A stretch of 10,105 nt of DNA from an uncultured Clostridia bacterium (GCA_947584775.1 CANPWT010000036.1:1-10105); one strand, 5' to 3'. Positions 1 to 8,200 are shown, counted from the stretch's first letter. Numbers and translations: made by a program. Notes: generated by a model from the letters alone, not told the origin.

Positions 1-123
1 GGCATTGTAACCGCTCCTCGTGGCACAGCGTTCTTTATAACCAGCCCAATGGAAAGGTCGTTTGTAAACATTATTGCCCAACCAACCGTTAAGGAAATTA
101 TGGGCGAAGGCAACAGTCATTAA
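1..123 (+). CDS. C-terminal 40 residues of an unidentified protein (5' end outside window)
   Basis: Frame 1 is open from the first base and stops at TAA 121-123. The 40 visible residues begin GIVTAPRGTAFF and end MGEGNSH. The piece is mostly hydrophobic and beta-prone with a short polar tail, and I see no catalytic motif. Its GC-richer codons (GGC, ACC, AAC) match those of secA. An intrinsic terminator follows within a few bases, which supports a real gene end. Firmicute secA is often preceded by the ribosome hibernation factor gene (raiA/hpf), but this tail does not resemble that protein. I do not recognise the family. Confidence 0.75.
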   Translation, partial: GIVTAPRGTAFFITSPMERSFVNIIAQPTVKEIMGEGNSH

Positions 124-124
124 T

Positions 125-155
125 AAAAAAGAGAGGAATAATCCTCCCTTTTTTT
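125..155 (+). terminator. Intrinsic terminator of the upstream gene
   Basis: Directly after the stop codon, GAGGA (133-137) pairs with TCCTC (142-146) around a four-base loop, followed by seven T residues at 149-155. A preceding A-run (125-130) can extend the stem with the T-run. The stem is short but position and shape fit a Rho-independent terminator. It separates the upstream gene from secA. Confidence 0.7.
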
Positions 156-357
156 GTTAGAGATACACTCGGCTCGTTTCACTCGCTCGGTATGACAATG
201 TCACAAACTGCACTTTTCCTCATTTGCTTCAAGTGTTCGCAAATTTCGATTTTTACTTGTTTGCTTCTTATACTATGAAGGGCGCGCGTCACAAACTGCG
301 CTTTTGCTAGTTTGCAAGGCGTTGCAAACATAAGCCTAAGTTTGTTTGTTCCTTTTT

Positions 358-383
358 CCCACAAAATTTTTGAATTTTGCGGG
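358..383. repeat. Strong hairpin in the centre of the inverted-arm element
   Basis: CCCACAAAATT (358-368) pairs with AATTTTGCGGG (373-383) with a single A/C mismatch and the loop TTTG. CTTTTT (352-357) and AAAAAG (391-396) can add an outer stem across a bulge. No T-run follows on either strand, so it does not look like a terminator. Confidence 0.55.
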
Positions 384-445
384 GTCCCATAAAAAGTTCT
401 CCCTCATACAAGTTACTTGTTTGCTATTTATTCCACTTCGAAACA

Positions 446-467
446 GGTTCTCGCGGGAGCCTTTTTT
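446..467 (+). terminator. Possible intrinsic terminator inside the repeat element
   Basis: GGTTC (446-450) pairs with GAGCC (457-461), including one G-T wobble, around a six-base loop, followed by six T residues at 462-467. It could stop transcription entering from upstream or from within the element before the secA promoter. The stem is short, so confidence is limited. Confidence 0.4.
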
Positions 468-598
468 GTCTTGTCATACCGAGCGAGGGCTTTGTCCGAG
501 TCGAGTGTATCTCTTTAGAAGAAAGGACTTTGCGGTCAACTATAAAAATATTGACAAATTTCTTCTTTGTTCGCCTGACATGCTAAAATGCTATTGTT

Positions 599-636
599 AA
601 TATTTACTTTACAAAAATGTAAATATTTGCTAAAAT
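599..636 (+). promoter_or_regulatory. secA promoter with overlapping inverted repeat
   Basis: A -35 box TTTACA (608-613) is followed after exactly 17 bases by TAAAAT (631-636). A TG one base before the -10 (628-629) makes it an extended -10. Overlapping it, AATATTTAC (599-607) and GTAAATATT (619-627) form a perfect 9-bp inverted repeat with an 11-base centre covering the -35 box and spacer. Within that, TTTACA and TGTAAA form a smaller palindrome (608-623). A second TGCTAAAAT at 581-589 has no good -35 at the right distance; TTGACA at 551-556 is 27 bases away. The palindrome could be an operator. Confidence 0.65.
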
Positions 637-666
637 GAGTTAACTATTATTTAAAAGGGCAAGTTT

Positions 667-3360
667 ATGGGACTATTTTCTTATTTATTTTCATCGGACA
701 ACACCAGAAGTTTAAAAAAAATTGAAAAAATTGTAGCAAAAATTGAAGAAAAGGCAGAAAGTTATGCAAATATGTCGGACAGTGAACTTCAATCGCAAAC
801 AGATATATTAAAAAACCGCTTAAAACAGGGCGAAACATTAGACGATATTTTGCCTGACGCTTTTGCGGTTGTGCGCGAGGCATCAACTAGGGTGTTACAC
901 CAAAGGCATTTCCATGTTCAACTTATTGGCGGCGTAGTTTTGCACCAAGGCCGTATTGCGGAAATGAAAACGGGTGAGGGTAAAACTTTAACCGCAACAA
1001 CAGCAGTGTATTTAAACGCACTTAACGGCACAAATGTTCATGTTATAACCGTCAACGAATACCTTGCAACATCGCAGGCGGAAATGATGGGCAAACTTTA
1101 CAAATTTTTAGGTCTAACCATTGGTGTAACGCTTGCAAACCAATCGCCGGAAGAAAAAAAGCGCGCCTACGAGTGCGACATCACATACGGCACAAACAAC
1201 GAGTTTGGCTTTGACTATTTGCGTGATAATATGCAAGTGGACAAGCGTTACAAAGTTCAACGCGGGCACAATTTTTGCATAGTGGACGAAGTGGACTCAA
1301 TTTTAATTGATGAGGCGCGCACTCCGCTTATAATTTCGGGCGCGGGTGGCAAAACAAGTGAACTTTATGTTGTTGCCAATAATTTTGTTAAAAGATTAAC
1401 CGAAAATGACTACGAAATAGAGCAAAAACACAAACAAATTAGGCTTACAGAAACCGGCGTAAACAAGGCGGAAAAGTTTTTCAACATCGAAAACTTGTCC
1501 GACATCACCAACCTTGAAATCAACCACCACATCAACAATGCATTAAAGGCCAATTTTATAATGAAGCGGGACATCAATTACATTGTAAAAGATGACGAAA
1601 TTTTAATTGTTGACGAATTTACCGGCCGTGTTATGTCTGGCAGACGCTATTCGGATGGTTTGCATCAGGCAATCGAGGCCAAGGAAGGCGTTAAAATTAA
1701 GGACGAAAACAAAACCCTTGCAACAATCACCTTGCAAAATTATTTTAAACTTTATTCCAAACTTAGCGGCATGACGGGTACAGCCAAAACCGAGGAAGCG
1801 GAATTTAACAAAATTTATAATCTGGACGTAGTTACAATCCCTACCAACAAACCGGTTTTGCGCGTGGACGAACAAGATATGATTTTCTTCACCGAAGAGG
1901 CAAAAATTAAAGCCATCGTGGAGGAAATTAAGGAAAAATACGAGTCCGGTCAGCCAATTTTGGTTGGTACGGCATCAGTTGAAAAAAGTGAGCGAATAAG
2001 TAAAGAAATTAAAAGATTGGGCATCCCACACAACCTATTAAACGCTAAAAATCACGAACTAGAAAGCCAAATCATAGCACAATCGGGCAGGGTTAAGGCG
2101 GTCACAATTGCAACCAATATGGCCGGCCGTGGTACAGATATTTTGCTGGGCGGCAACCCAGAATTTTTGGCAAAACAAAAATTGGTTAACGAAAAGGTGG
2201 ATAGTCAAATTTTAGATAAAATTACCACATACAACTCAGTTTTAACCGAGGAAGAACAACTTGTTAAAGATAAATACGATAAATATTTAGCCGATTTTAA
2301 AAAGGTAACCGATGCTGAAAAACAACAGGTTATAAGCCTTGGCGGCCTACACATCCTGGGCACTGAAAGGCACGAATCTAGGCGTATTGATAACCAGTTG
2401 CGTGGCCGTGCGGGCAGGCAGGGAGACCCGGGTTCTAGCATATTCTTCATTTCGCTAGAGGACGATTTACCTCAGCGCTTTGGCGAGGACAGGATGAAAA
2501 ATTGGTTCTCGATTGTTTTCCGTGGCAATGAAGATATGCCGCTGCAATCTAGGTTATTAACCCGCTTTTTCGAGTCCGCACAAAAGAAAGTTGAAGCCAT
2601 GAATTTTGGTATACGTAAAAACGTGCTTGAATATGACGATGTTTTAAACAAGCAAAGGCAAATAATTTACGCCGAGCGAGATAAAGTTTTGGACGGCGCA
2701 GATATCCACCCACAAATTGTGGAAATGATAAAAGATTATGTTTTTGACATTTGCAACACCTATTTGGAAGAATCTAAACCAAGTTACGAGTGGGATTTAG
2801 ATTCAATCAACAGCGCCTTAGAGGACAAATTGCTAGAAAAAGGCACAAATTTAATCACTGCCGATTTTGTAGACGGCAAAGATGTTGGCGCGGTCAGTCA
2901 GGATGTTTTCGATTATGTGCTTAAAAATTATGAAAATAAAATTGCAGAAATTAAAAAATTGGGGCTAGATTTTTCAATTATCGAGCGCGATAGATTGCTA
3001 AGAGTTGTAGATAAGTTCTGGACAGACCACATAGACGCCATGAATATGCTCCGCAACGAAATTGGCATACTCGCCTATGGCCAAAAAGACCCTATAATTG
3101 CCTATAAAAACGAAGGTTTTGACATGTTTGACAGGATGATTAGCGACATTAGGGAATACACCGCGTCCACGCTTTACAGGATGAAAGTTTCCGTGCAGGT
3201 TGTTCCCGCCCGCCCAAAAGGGCCAATCGCCGGCTTTTCTAACAAAAATGCGGGCAGTGTTAATGCAAAAAATTCCGCTCACATTGGCAGAAATGACCTT
3301 TGCCCATGCGGTAGCGGCAAAAAATATAAAAATTGCTGCATGTTAAAAGAAAATAAATAA
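667..3360 (+). CDS. secA: Preprotein translocase ATPase SecA
   Basis: SecA is the cytoplasmic motor that binds preproteins and drives them through SecYEG by ATP hydrolysis. At 897 residues it matches full-length SecA. Walker A MKTGEGKT is at 100-107, Walker B DEVD at 207-210, followed by ARTPLIISG, which leads into the preprotein-crosslinking domain. The second helicase lobe has NMAGRGTDI (484-492) and QLRGRAGRQGDPGSS (577-591). The two-helix finger region is near 780-830 (KFWTDHIDAMNMLRN, tip Tyr804). The C-terminal zinc tail has Cys879, Cys881, Cys890 and Cys891, which normally contacts SecB or lipid. The start ATG has AAAGGG (654-659) seven bases upstream. The finger sequence departs from the usual GIGLRAY form, reading EIGILAY. 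The intact zinc tail and length argue for the housekeeping SecA rather than SecA2. prfB, a common neighbour, does not follow. Confidence 0.98.
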   Translation: MGLFSYLFSSDNTRSLKKIEKIVAKIEEKAESYANMSDSELQSQTDILKNRLKQGETLDDILPDAFAVVREASTRVLHQRHFHVQLIGGVVLHQGRIAEMKTGEGKTLTATTAVYLNALNGTNVHVITVNEYLATSQAEMMGKLYKFLGLTIGVTLANQSPEEKKRAYECDITYGTNNEFGFDYLRDNMQVDKRYKVQRGHNFCIVDEVDSILIDEARTPLIISGAGGKTSELYVVANNFVKRLTENDYEIEQKHKQIRLTETGVNKAEKFFNIENLSDITNLEINHHINNALKANFIMKRDINYIVKDDEILIVDEFTGRVMSGRRYSDGLHQAIEAKEGVKIKDENKTLATITLQNYFKLYSKLSGMTGTAKTEEAEFNKIYNLDVVTIPTNKPVLRVDEQDMIFFTEEAKIKAIVEEIKEKYESGQPILVGTASVEKSERISKEIKRLGIPHNLLNAKNHELESQIIAQSGRVKAVTIATNMAGRGTDILLGGNPEFLAKQKLVNEKVDSQILDKITTYNSVLTEEEQLVKDKYDKYLADFKKVTDAEKQQVISLGGLHILGTERHESRRIDNQLRGRAGRQGDPGSSIFFISLEDDLPQRFGEDRMKNWFSIVFRGNEDMPLQSRLLTRFFESAQKKVEAMNFGIRKNVLEYDDVLNKQRQIIYAERDKVLDGADIHPQIVEMIKDYVFDICNTYLEESKPSYEWDLDSINSALEDKLLEKGTNLITADFVDGKDVGAVSQDVFDYVLKNYENKIAEIKKLGLDFSIIERDRLLRVVDKFWTDHIDAMNMLRNEIGILAYGQKDPIIAYKNEGFDMFDRMISDIREYTASTLYRMKVSVQVVPARPKGPIAGFSNKNAGSVNAKNSAHIGRNDLCPCGSGKKYKNCCMLKENK

Positions 3361-3371
3361 TATATTAAGCA

Positions 3372-4298
3372 ATGTATTCAATTGAACATTTTGGCTTAAA
3401 AATTAAATCTCATAAAAATGATTTTGCCCTAAATGAGGGAAATTATATAGTTGTTAGCAATAAAAACACGTTAATTCCATTTAACGAGTTTTTGCTAAAA
3501 AATTATTCGCTTTTTCCCTCATCTTTTTCTGTGTGCTATTTAAAAAAATTAATTGAATTTTATAACAATATTCCAAAGGCGGAAATTACAAAAAAACAAA
3601 CACAAAATTTAATAAAATCACTAAATCTTTTGCAAAAATTAGAAGCCGCGCAAAATAATAATATCAAAATCGAACAACAATCTGGGCAAAAACAAAATAT
3701 TTTGCCTGAAAATATTAATCAGTTAAAGTTAAATAACAAAATTTGCAATTATATTAACAGTTTTGATTTCTTTTTAGACATAGAGGGACATTTTCGAAGC
3801 CAAGAGTGGTGCAAAAAGCAAGCAAGCGAAGCAAAACAAAATTTTAAACTCAATATGGAGTATTTCAACAGCCTAAACAAACAGGAATTCAACGCAGCAC
3901 TTTCCGCTGGGCTGAAAAAGGCAAAAGAATTTAGCGAAATTACCGATTTGACGCCATACATTGGCAAATCTGGCTATTATATTTTGGTGTTAGACAATTA
4001 CAATCAAATCTACATAGGCTCAACATCCAACATAACTAAGCGCGTGCGCGAACATTGGTGCAAAATTAAGGCTTTTGATAGATTATTATTCCCCATGCAC
4101 GCTGTTAAAACCTCAACCTTGTCCATAGATTCATTTCGGGCGCTGGATACCACTCGCATTTATGTTTATTGCACCAGCAAAACCTTTGATAGAGAGGATG
4201 AATTTATACGTTTGTTTCCGCAAAAATTTGTTTTAAACAGAGTTGCAGGCGGGCTAGCACCAACACAAACAATATCTAAAAATTTAAAAAATAATTAA
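3372..4298 (+). CDS. GIY-YIG nuclease-like domain protein
   Basis: This 308-residue protein has a C-terminal GIY-YIG domain, a small metal-dependent DNA-cleaving fold. The two signature strands are GYYIL (201-205) and IYIG (213-216). They are followed by the conserved arginine in ITKRVREHW (Arg224 or Arg226), the likely metal-binding Glu275 in REDEFIRLF, and Asn289 in VLNRVAGG. All the expected catalytic positions therefore seem present. SIDSFRALDTTRI (251-263) recalls the subgroup of Firmicute GIY-YIG proteins of unknown role. Residues 1-195 are Lys/Asn/Gln-rich and helical in character with no domain I know. The start is 11 bases after the secA stop, with no clear Shine-Dalgarno, so translation may depend on secA read-through or coupling. 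The gene is more A/T-rich than secA. The cellular target is unknown. Confidence 0.85.
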   Translation: MYSIEHFGLKIKSHKNDFALNEGNYIVVSNKNTLIPFNEFLLKNYSLFPSSFSVCYLKKLIEFYNNIPKAEITKKQTQNLIKSLNLLQKLEAAQNNNIKIEQQSGQKQNILPENINQLKLNNKICNYINSFDFFLDIEGHFRSQEWCKKQASEAKQNFKLNMEYFNSLNKQEFNAALSAGLKKAKEFSEITDLTPYIGKSGYYILVLDNYNQIYIGSTSNITKRVREHWCKIKAFDRLLFPMHAVKTSTLSIDSFRALDTTRIYVYCTSKTFDREDEFIRLFPQKFVLNRVAGGLAPTQTISKNLKNN

Positions 4299-4345
4299 AA
4301 AATAATTAAAAAATATTAAAAAATAATTAAAAAATGTTAAAAAAT
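4284..4345 (+). repeat. A-rich imperfect tandem repeat at the 3' end of the GIY-YIG gene
   Basis: About five imperfect copies of an 11-12 base unit of the form TTAAAAAATAA run from inside the last codons of the GIY-YIG gene into the spacer. The final KNLKNN residues and the stop codon lie in the repeat. This suggests slippage has set or moved the gene's end. Bases 4299-4434 hold almost no G or C (about 6 in 136) and no other feature I can identify. Confidence 0.6.
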
Positions 4346-4434
4346 TAATAAAAAATATAAAAATTTTATAGAAATTTAAAAAAAATTAATTAAAAAAAAT
4401 AAAAATCTGAAAATAAACAAAAAATGTTTAAAAT

Positions 4435-4466
4435 AAAAAATCCACGGCAAACCCGCGGATTTTTTT
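4435..4466. terminator. Bidirectional-looking intrinsic terminator
   Basis: TCCACGG (4441-4447) pairs with CCGCGGA (4453-4459) with one A/C mismatch around the loop CAAAC. The stem is flanked by six A residues on the left and seven T residues on the right, so the hairpin has a T-run on either strand. On plus it can end the secA / GIY-YIG transcript. On minus it would end the RNA proposed for 4682-4435. Confidence 0.8.
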
Positions 4467-4682
4467 AGCAAATATTGTATGGCGTAATACAAAACTGTAT
4501 TATCAGTTGCGTGGTGGCGCTTTTGCCAATGGGAACAAGAAAATTGCTAATCACGGCCTTATTTAAGCAATAAAGCCGATTACATTATTAGTTAAACGCT
4601 TTCCACCAAAAGCATTGTAGGGGGAAATGGTATTTTAAAGGAGTAGACAAGGTAAAATTTTTATTTGATTTGCCTTGTCTAC
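4435..4682 (-). ncRNA. Candidate structured small RNA, about 245 nt, family not identified
   Basis: This island has about 37% GC (my count, 4441-4680) between flanks of about 4-10% GC and carries no credible open frame. Perfect or near-perfect hairpins are packed in it. One is a 10-bp stem at the minus-strand 5' end (4682-4673 with 4652-4643). A second, at 4554-4578, pairs CGGC-C-TTATT with AATAA-A-GCCG and can be extended by TAAT/ATTA to 4548-4582. A third is a 7-bp stem at 4485-4502. GGTGG (4513-4517) can close on CCACC (4603-4607). Upstream on the minus strand is TATAAT at 4692-4687, and a T-tract terminator closes the unit at 4435. No gene follows on that strand, so a cis riboswitch or T-box is unlikely. 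Size allows 6S or raiA-type RNA, but I cannot confirm any family and found no tmRNA or SRP signature. Confidence 0.55.
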
Positions 4683-4686
4683 TACC

Positions 4687-4717
4687 ATTATATAAAAAAA
4701 TATTTTTAGTGTTACAA
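4687..4717 (-). promoter_or_regulatory. Promoter for the minus-strand RNA candidate
   Basis: Reading the minus strand, TATAAT occupies 4692-4687 and overlaps TATATA at 4694-4689. A weak -35, TTGTAA, lies at 4717-4712. Its spacing is 17 bases to TATATA or 19 to TATAAT. Initiation would fall near 4680, at the base of the first hairpin. The surroundings are so A/T-rich that such boxes can arise by chance. Confidence 0.4.
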
Positions 4718-5130
4718 CAAAAAAATAAAATAAAAAATAAATTTAAAAAATAAAAAAATTTTAAAATTTAATTAAAATTACATTATTTTTTTATTGATTT
4801 TTTAATATTTTTTAAAAATTTTTAAATAATTTTTATTTTAATTATTTAATTTTTTATTTATCTCAATAAAAATTTTATTAATATTTTCCTTTTTAGTTAA
4901 AAACTGCACCAAATTTTAACAAAATATTAAAAATTTACTCAATTTTAATAAAAAATAGGCAAATTTGCAATATTTTTTATAAATTTTTTAAAATTATTTA
5001 ATTTTTTAGGGCAAAATAAAAATAATTCTTTAATTTTATAATCGCTTTTGTGGTTAAAAAATTAAATTTGCCGGCGAAAAAAAATTTAAAATTTTTATTA
5101 TAAAAAAATTTATAAATAAATTAAAAAATG
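4695..5130. other. Extreme A/T-rich spacer with no gene
   Basis: About 435 bases at roughly 10% GC, made of mixed A- and T-runs without a clear tandem period, an open frame of credible composition, or a ribosome binding site. The only GC-richer specks are near 4895-4910 and 5041-5076. It separates the RNA candidate from the promoter of the surface protein gene. I see no origin, att site or CRISPR structure in it. Confidence 0.6.
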
Positions 5131-5132
5131 TT

Positions 5133-5160
5133 TTGTTTTTTTGTAAATTTAATGTATAAT
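5133..5160 (+). promoter_or_regulatory. Probable promoter of the giant surface protein gene
   Basis: A perfect -10 box TATAAT (5155-5160) lies 16 bases after a weak -35, TTGTTT (5133-5138). Transcription would start near 5167, giving a leader of about 57 bases that contains the hairpin at 5176-5210. The -10 is convincing and the -35 is only fair. Confidence 0.55.
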
Positions 5161-5175
5161 AATTATGACGAATTT

Positions 5176-5210
5176 TGTAACATTTTGCAAACCTAAATTG
5201 CATTGTTACA
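5176..5210 (+). promoter_or_regulatory. Leader hairpin just upstream of the Shine-Dalgarno
   Basis: TGTAACA (5176-5182) pairs with TGTTACA (5204-5210), and inside it TGCAA (5186-5190) pairs with TTGCA (5198-5202). This gives 12 base pairs with a 3-by-1 internal loop and a seven-base apical loop. The stem ends four bases before GGAGG (5215-5219). It could stabilise the 5' end of a very long mRNA, control ribosome access, or at DNA level be a dyad operator. Confidence 0.5.
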
Positions 5211-5223
5211 CTTTGGAGGTTGT

Positions 5224-8200
5224 ATGGGTAGCAAACTATCAGATAAAAAGGTTAAAATTGCAATCAAGTCCGCAATTGCTTTTCTTGCGCTTGTGGCATT
5301 GGTGCTTACAAGCATTGCAATTTTCTTCAATTTCACTAAAAAGAAACCTGTGCCAAAAGCAGAGGTTAAAAATCCTATTGCTTGGTCAATAGATGAGTGG
5401 GATGGCAATCCAGAGGGCAATCCAACCGCGTTTTTAAACGGTGATGTTTTTGCGTCCCGCGGCAAGTTGACCTACACAATCAACTCGGCAAGTTCGTTTG
5501 CATATTTTGTAAGCCTAACCCAAGACGAACAAAAAGCCAGGGAATACAACTATTTCAAGGACTACACCATCTACCTCAACAAAAGTATCGATTTAGCCGG
5601 GCACGAACTATCTCCAATCGGTTGCCTATCAAAAGTTGAAGACGAATACATCCCAACCTTCCAAGGCGTGTTTGATGGCGGATATTACACAATCTACAAC
5701 GGCAAAATCAACGGCAACGGCTTGTTCGGCTATGTTGAAAATGCAACAATCAAAAACATTGGCTTATACAATGTAACAATCAACAGCAGCAACTCACACG
5801 CTGCCGGCTTGGTTGGCGAAGCGGTCAACTCTAACATCGAAAACTCGTTTGTCCGCCTTGGCTCGGTAAATGGCGAGGGCAAAGTTGCCGGCCTTGTTGG
5901 CAAACTTACTTTAAACGATGGCTACATACACACCCTTACCAACTCGTTTGCGGATACCACTCTAAATGGCGCGGAAGTTTATGGCTTAATTGCCGAACTT
6001 GAAACCGCTAAAACCGAAACCGACCTAGATAGTTATTTAGACGTCAACACTTGCTATTACACGGGCGAATTTAAAGCGTATGGCGATGTTAACAACATGG
6101 GCTCAATAAGCCTGTCCAACGTTTTATGCAACCCAACCGCACAGGATTTTTCCGCTTGGAACTACACCGGCGCTTACGACCATGCAACCAGCAAACAAAA
6201 TGGCGAACTTGTTCAAACTTGGTGCGATTATTCCTTCATTAAAAATTCGCGTGAACTTAGTTTCAACCATCCAATTTTAACCCGCTTTAACAAAGTGTAT
6301 TTAACCGGCTCTTGCTACGAGAATGTAATCGTAACTGAAAACGGCGTTGTCAATGCGGAAACTTTGGCAGAATCCTTTGCTTTAATCAGCCCAGAACACA
6401 ACACGGTTAGCGTAATCGTCCCTCAAATTTTTGTAAACGAAACGGCAACCGTCCTGGGCGATGACACTGTAACCCTAACTTCAACCGAGCCAACAATAAT
6501 AACCCGTGGCGCAAACACAAGCGCGCTTGTGCTCAGTGCGGAAAATTCCACCCTCGTTTTAGGTGAAGAAGGCGGCCCAGCCCTAATTTTGGACGGCAAC
6601 AAACAAGAAATAGAAGCAAACAATCAACAGTCCGGCCCGCTAGTTCACTTCCAGGGCAAGGATTTTATTGCTCACTCTAATGTAATATTACAAAATAATA
6701 TTAATAATTCAACCACTTATGGCGGTGGTTTGTCTGTTTATTCCAACGATAGCGACCATGTTATAGACATCAAAAACCTAACCGTACAAAATTGTAGCGC
6801 AGAAATTGGCGGCGGCATTGCAACCGTTGGCGTAAGTTCTAACATCGAAAATGTAACAATTTCCGGCTGCACCGGCTCCGGCCTTGCAATTATTAACGAC
6901 ACCTCTTCAATTTCCGCTTCAGCCCGCAAATTTTACAGCCAATACGGCACTCAATTTAATCCTGTTGTAAGTAGTAGGCAAACAGTGAATACTACTAAAA
7001 CATTAAATATGGCGATATATGGCAACTCTGCAGCCAGTGGAGGTGGCGTGTATTTCAAACCTTTGGCCACAGCCACTTTAACAATTGGCCCTGGAACAAT
7101 GATATATAGTAACAACGCTACTAATGGTGGCGGTATTTACACAGAAGGATTAAGCGCCGCTAGACCGACAGTCAGGATAGAAGTCGGATCGGAAATTTAC
7201 AGAAATCAAGCCAGCTCTTCGGGTGGTGGTATTTATCTTGGGGAGTGTGCTGTTTGCGAAATGCAAAATGGCAATATGTATGAAAACCATGCCTCTTCAG
7301 GTGGTGGGGTTATGGTTCTTGCTTCTGCAACTTTTACTATGCAGGACGGTAATTTATATGGCAACACCGCAAGTTACGGTGCTGGCGTATATGTCTCAGA
7401 CGCCGGTGGTGTGTTTAATATGTATGGCGGCTCAATTTATGGCAATACTGCAACAAGTTATGGCGGCGGTATATATTTATGCTCAGATACCTCCAGAGTA
7501 ACCTTATCACCAGGTTTTAGTGATATAAATATCGGTAAGTCAGGTTATCCAAACAAGGCAGCCAGAGGCGGCGGTATATATGCAGGAGAAGCAACAACCT
7601 TATCAATTGGTTCGTCTTTATCTAGCAAGGTAAATATTTGTTACAATTCTGCGGATCAGGGCGCCGGCATGTATGTTTATGGCGATAACTATGTTGGCAA
7701 AACAACAGTAACAATCCGAAATAGTAACATCTCATACAACACGGCTAGCAAAGAAGGCGGTGCTATTTTTGCTAACGGCGATGATGAGGACATGGGCACT
7801 GTTGAATCTTACATAAACATAACTTTCGCTGCTCTTTCTGGCAAAAACACAGTTATCGAAGGCAATACGGCAAATTATGGCGCAACTTTGTATATGGTGA
7901 ACAATTATAAAGCCATAATCAACTCAGTTGTGTTTAGAAATAACAAAGCAACAACTTCAGCAATCTTCTATGCATCAGGCAAAAATGTGTCAGGCGCTAA
8001 TGGTAAGGAATTAAGTTATATAGAATTAAATTCTTGCACAATGCAAGATAACTCTGCAACTTACTCTGGAGATATTTACTTTGTTTCAAAATCTTACGCA
8101 ATAATAAAAAATGGAACAACTTTTGCTGATAATACAGCACAAAACACTGTTTACATTGATAGTTCTAAACTAGAAATGTCTAACGCTATAATCACTTCAA

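Larger units (their letters stand above)
159..514. repeat. Inverted-arm intergenic element, probably a dispersed repeat (MITE/REP-like)
   Basis: The left arm carries AGAGATACACTCG (159-171) and CTCGCTCGGTATGACAA (182-198). The right arm carries their reverse complements in mirrored order, at 502-514 and 471-487. Inside are two near-identical copies of a 27-base unit starting TCACAAACTGC at 201-227 and 289-315 (23 of 27 identical), and a shared 12-mer TACTTGTTTGCT at 254-265 and 414-425. An 11-bp hairpin with one mismatch and a four-base loop lies at 358-383. Short frames here (for example minus 179-364) have no ribosome binding site and are explained by the repeat structure. No transposase is visible, so if it is mobile it would be non-autonomous. 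Copy number cannot be judged from one window. Confidence 0.6.

Noticed and set aside
179..364. 61-residue minus-strand frame in the intergenic region before secA
   Set aside because: It lies inside the inverted-arm repeat element, starts in its centre and ends in the left arm, and has no ribosome binding site. The repeated 27-mers explain its text.
346..600. Short plus-strand frames at 346-600 and 377-586
   Set aside because: They overlap each other in different frames, cross the right arm of the repeat element and the terminator-like hairpin, and lack a Shine-Dalgarno.
667..3360. Accessory SecA2 dedicated to the giant surface protein
   Set aside because: The protein is full length with a complete C-terminal zinc motif, typical of housekeeping SecA, and no SecY2, Asp or glycosyltransferase genes are in the window.
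4590..4615. T-box-like text GGTGGAAAGCG on the minus strand
   Set aside because: It only partly resembles the T-box antiterminator motif, and no aminoacyl-tRNA synthetase or biosynthetic gene follows on that strand; the next gene is on the opposite strand.
4643..4682. Hairpin GTAGACAAGG / CCTTGTCTAC as a plus-strand terminator
   Set aside because: The stem is strong, but no T-run follows on the plus strand and the 20-base loop is long. It fits better as the 5' stem of the minus-strand RNA.
5165..5392. 75-residue plus-strand frame from ATG 5165
   Set aside because: It is out of frame with the giant gene, runs through its leader hairpin and Shine-Dalgarno, and has no ribosome binding site; the start at 5224 is far better supported.
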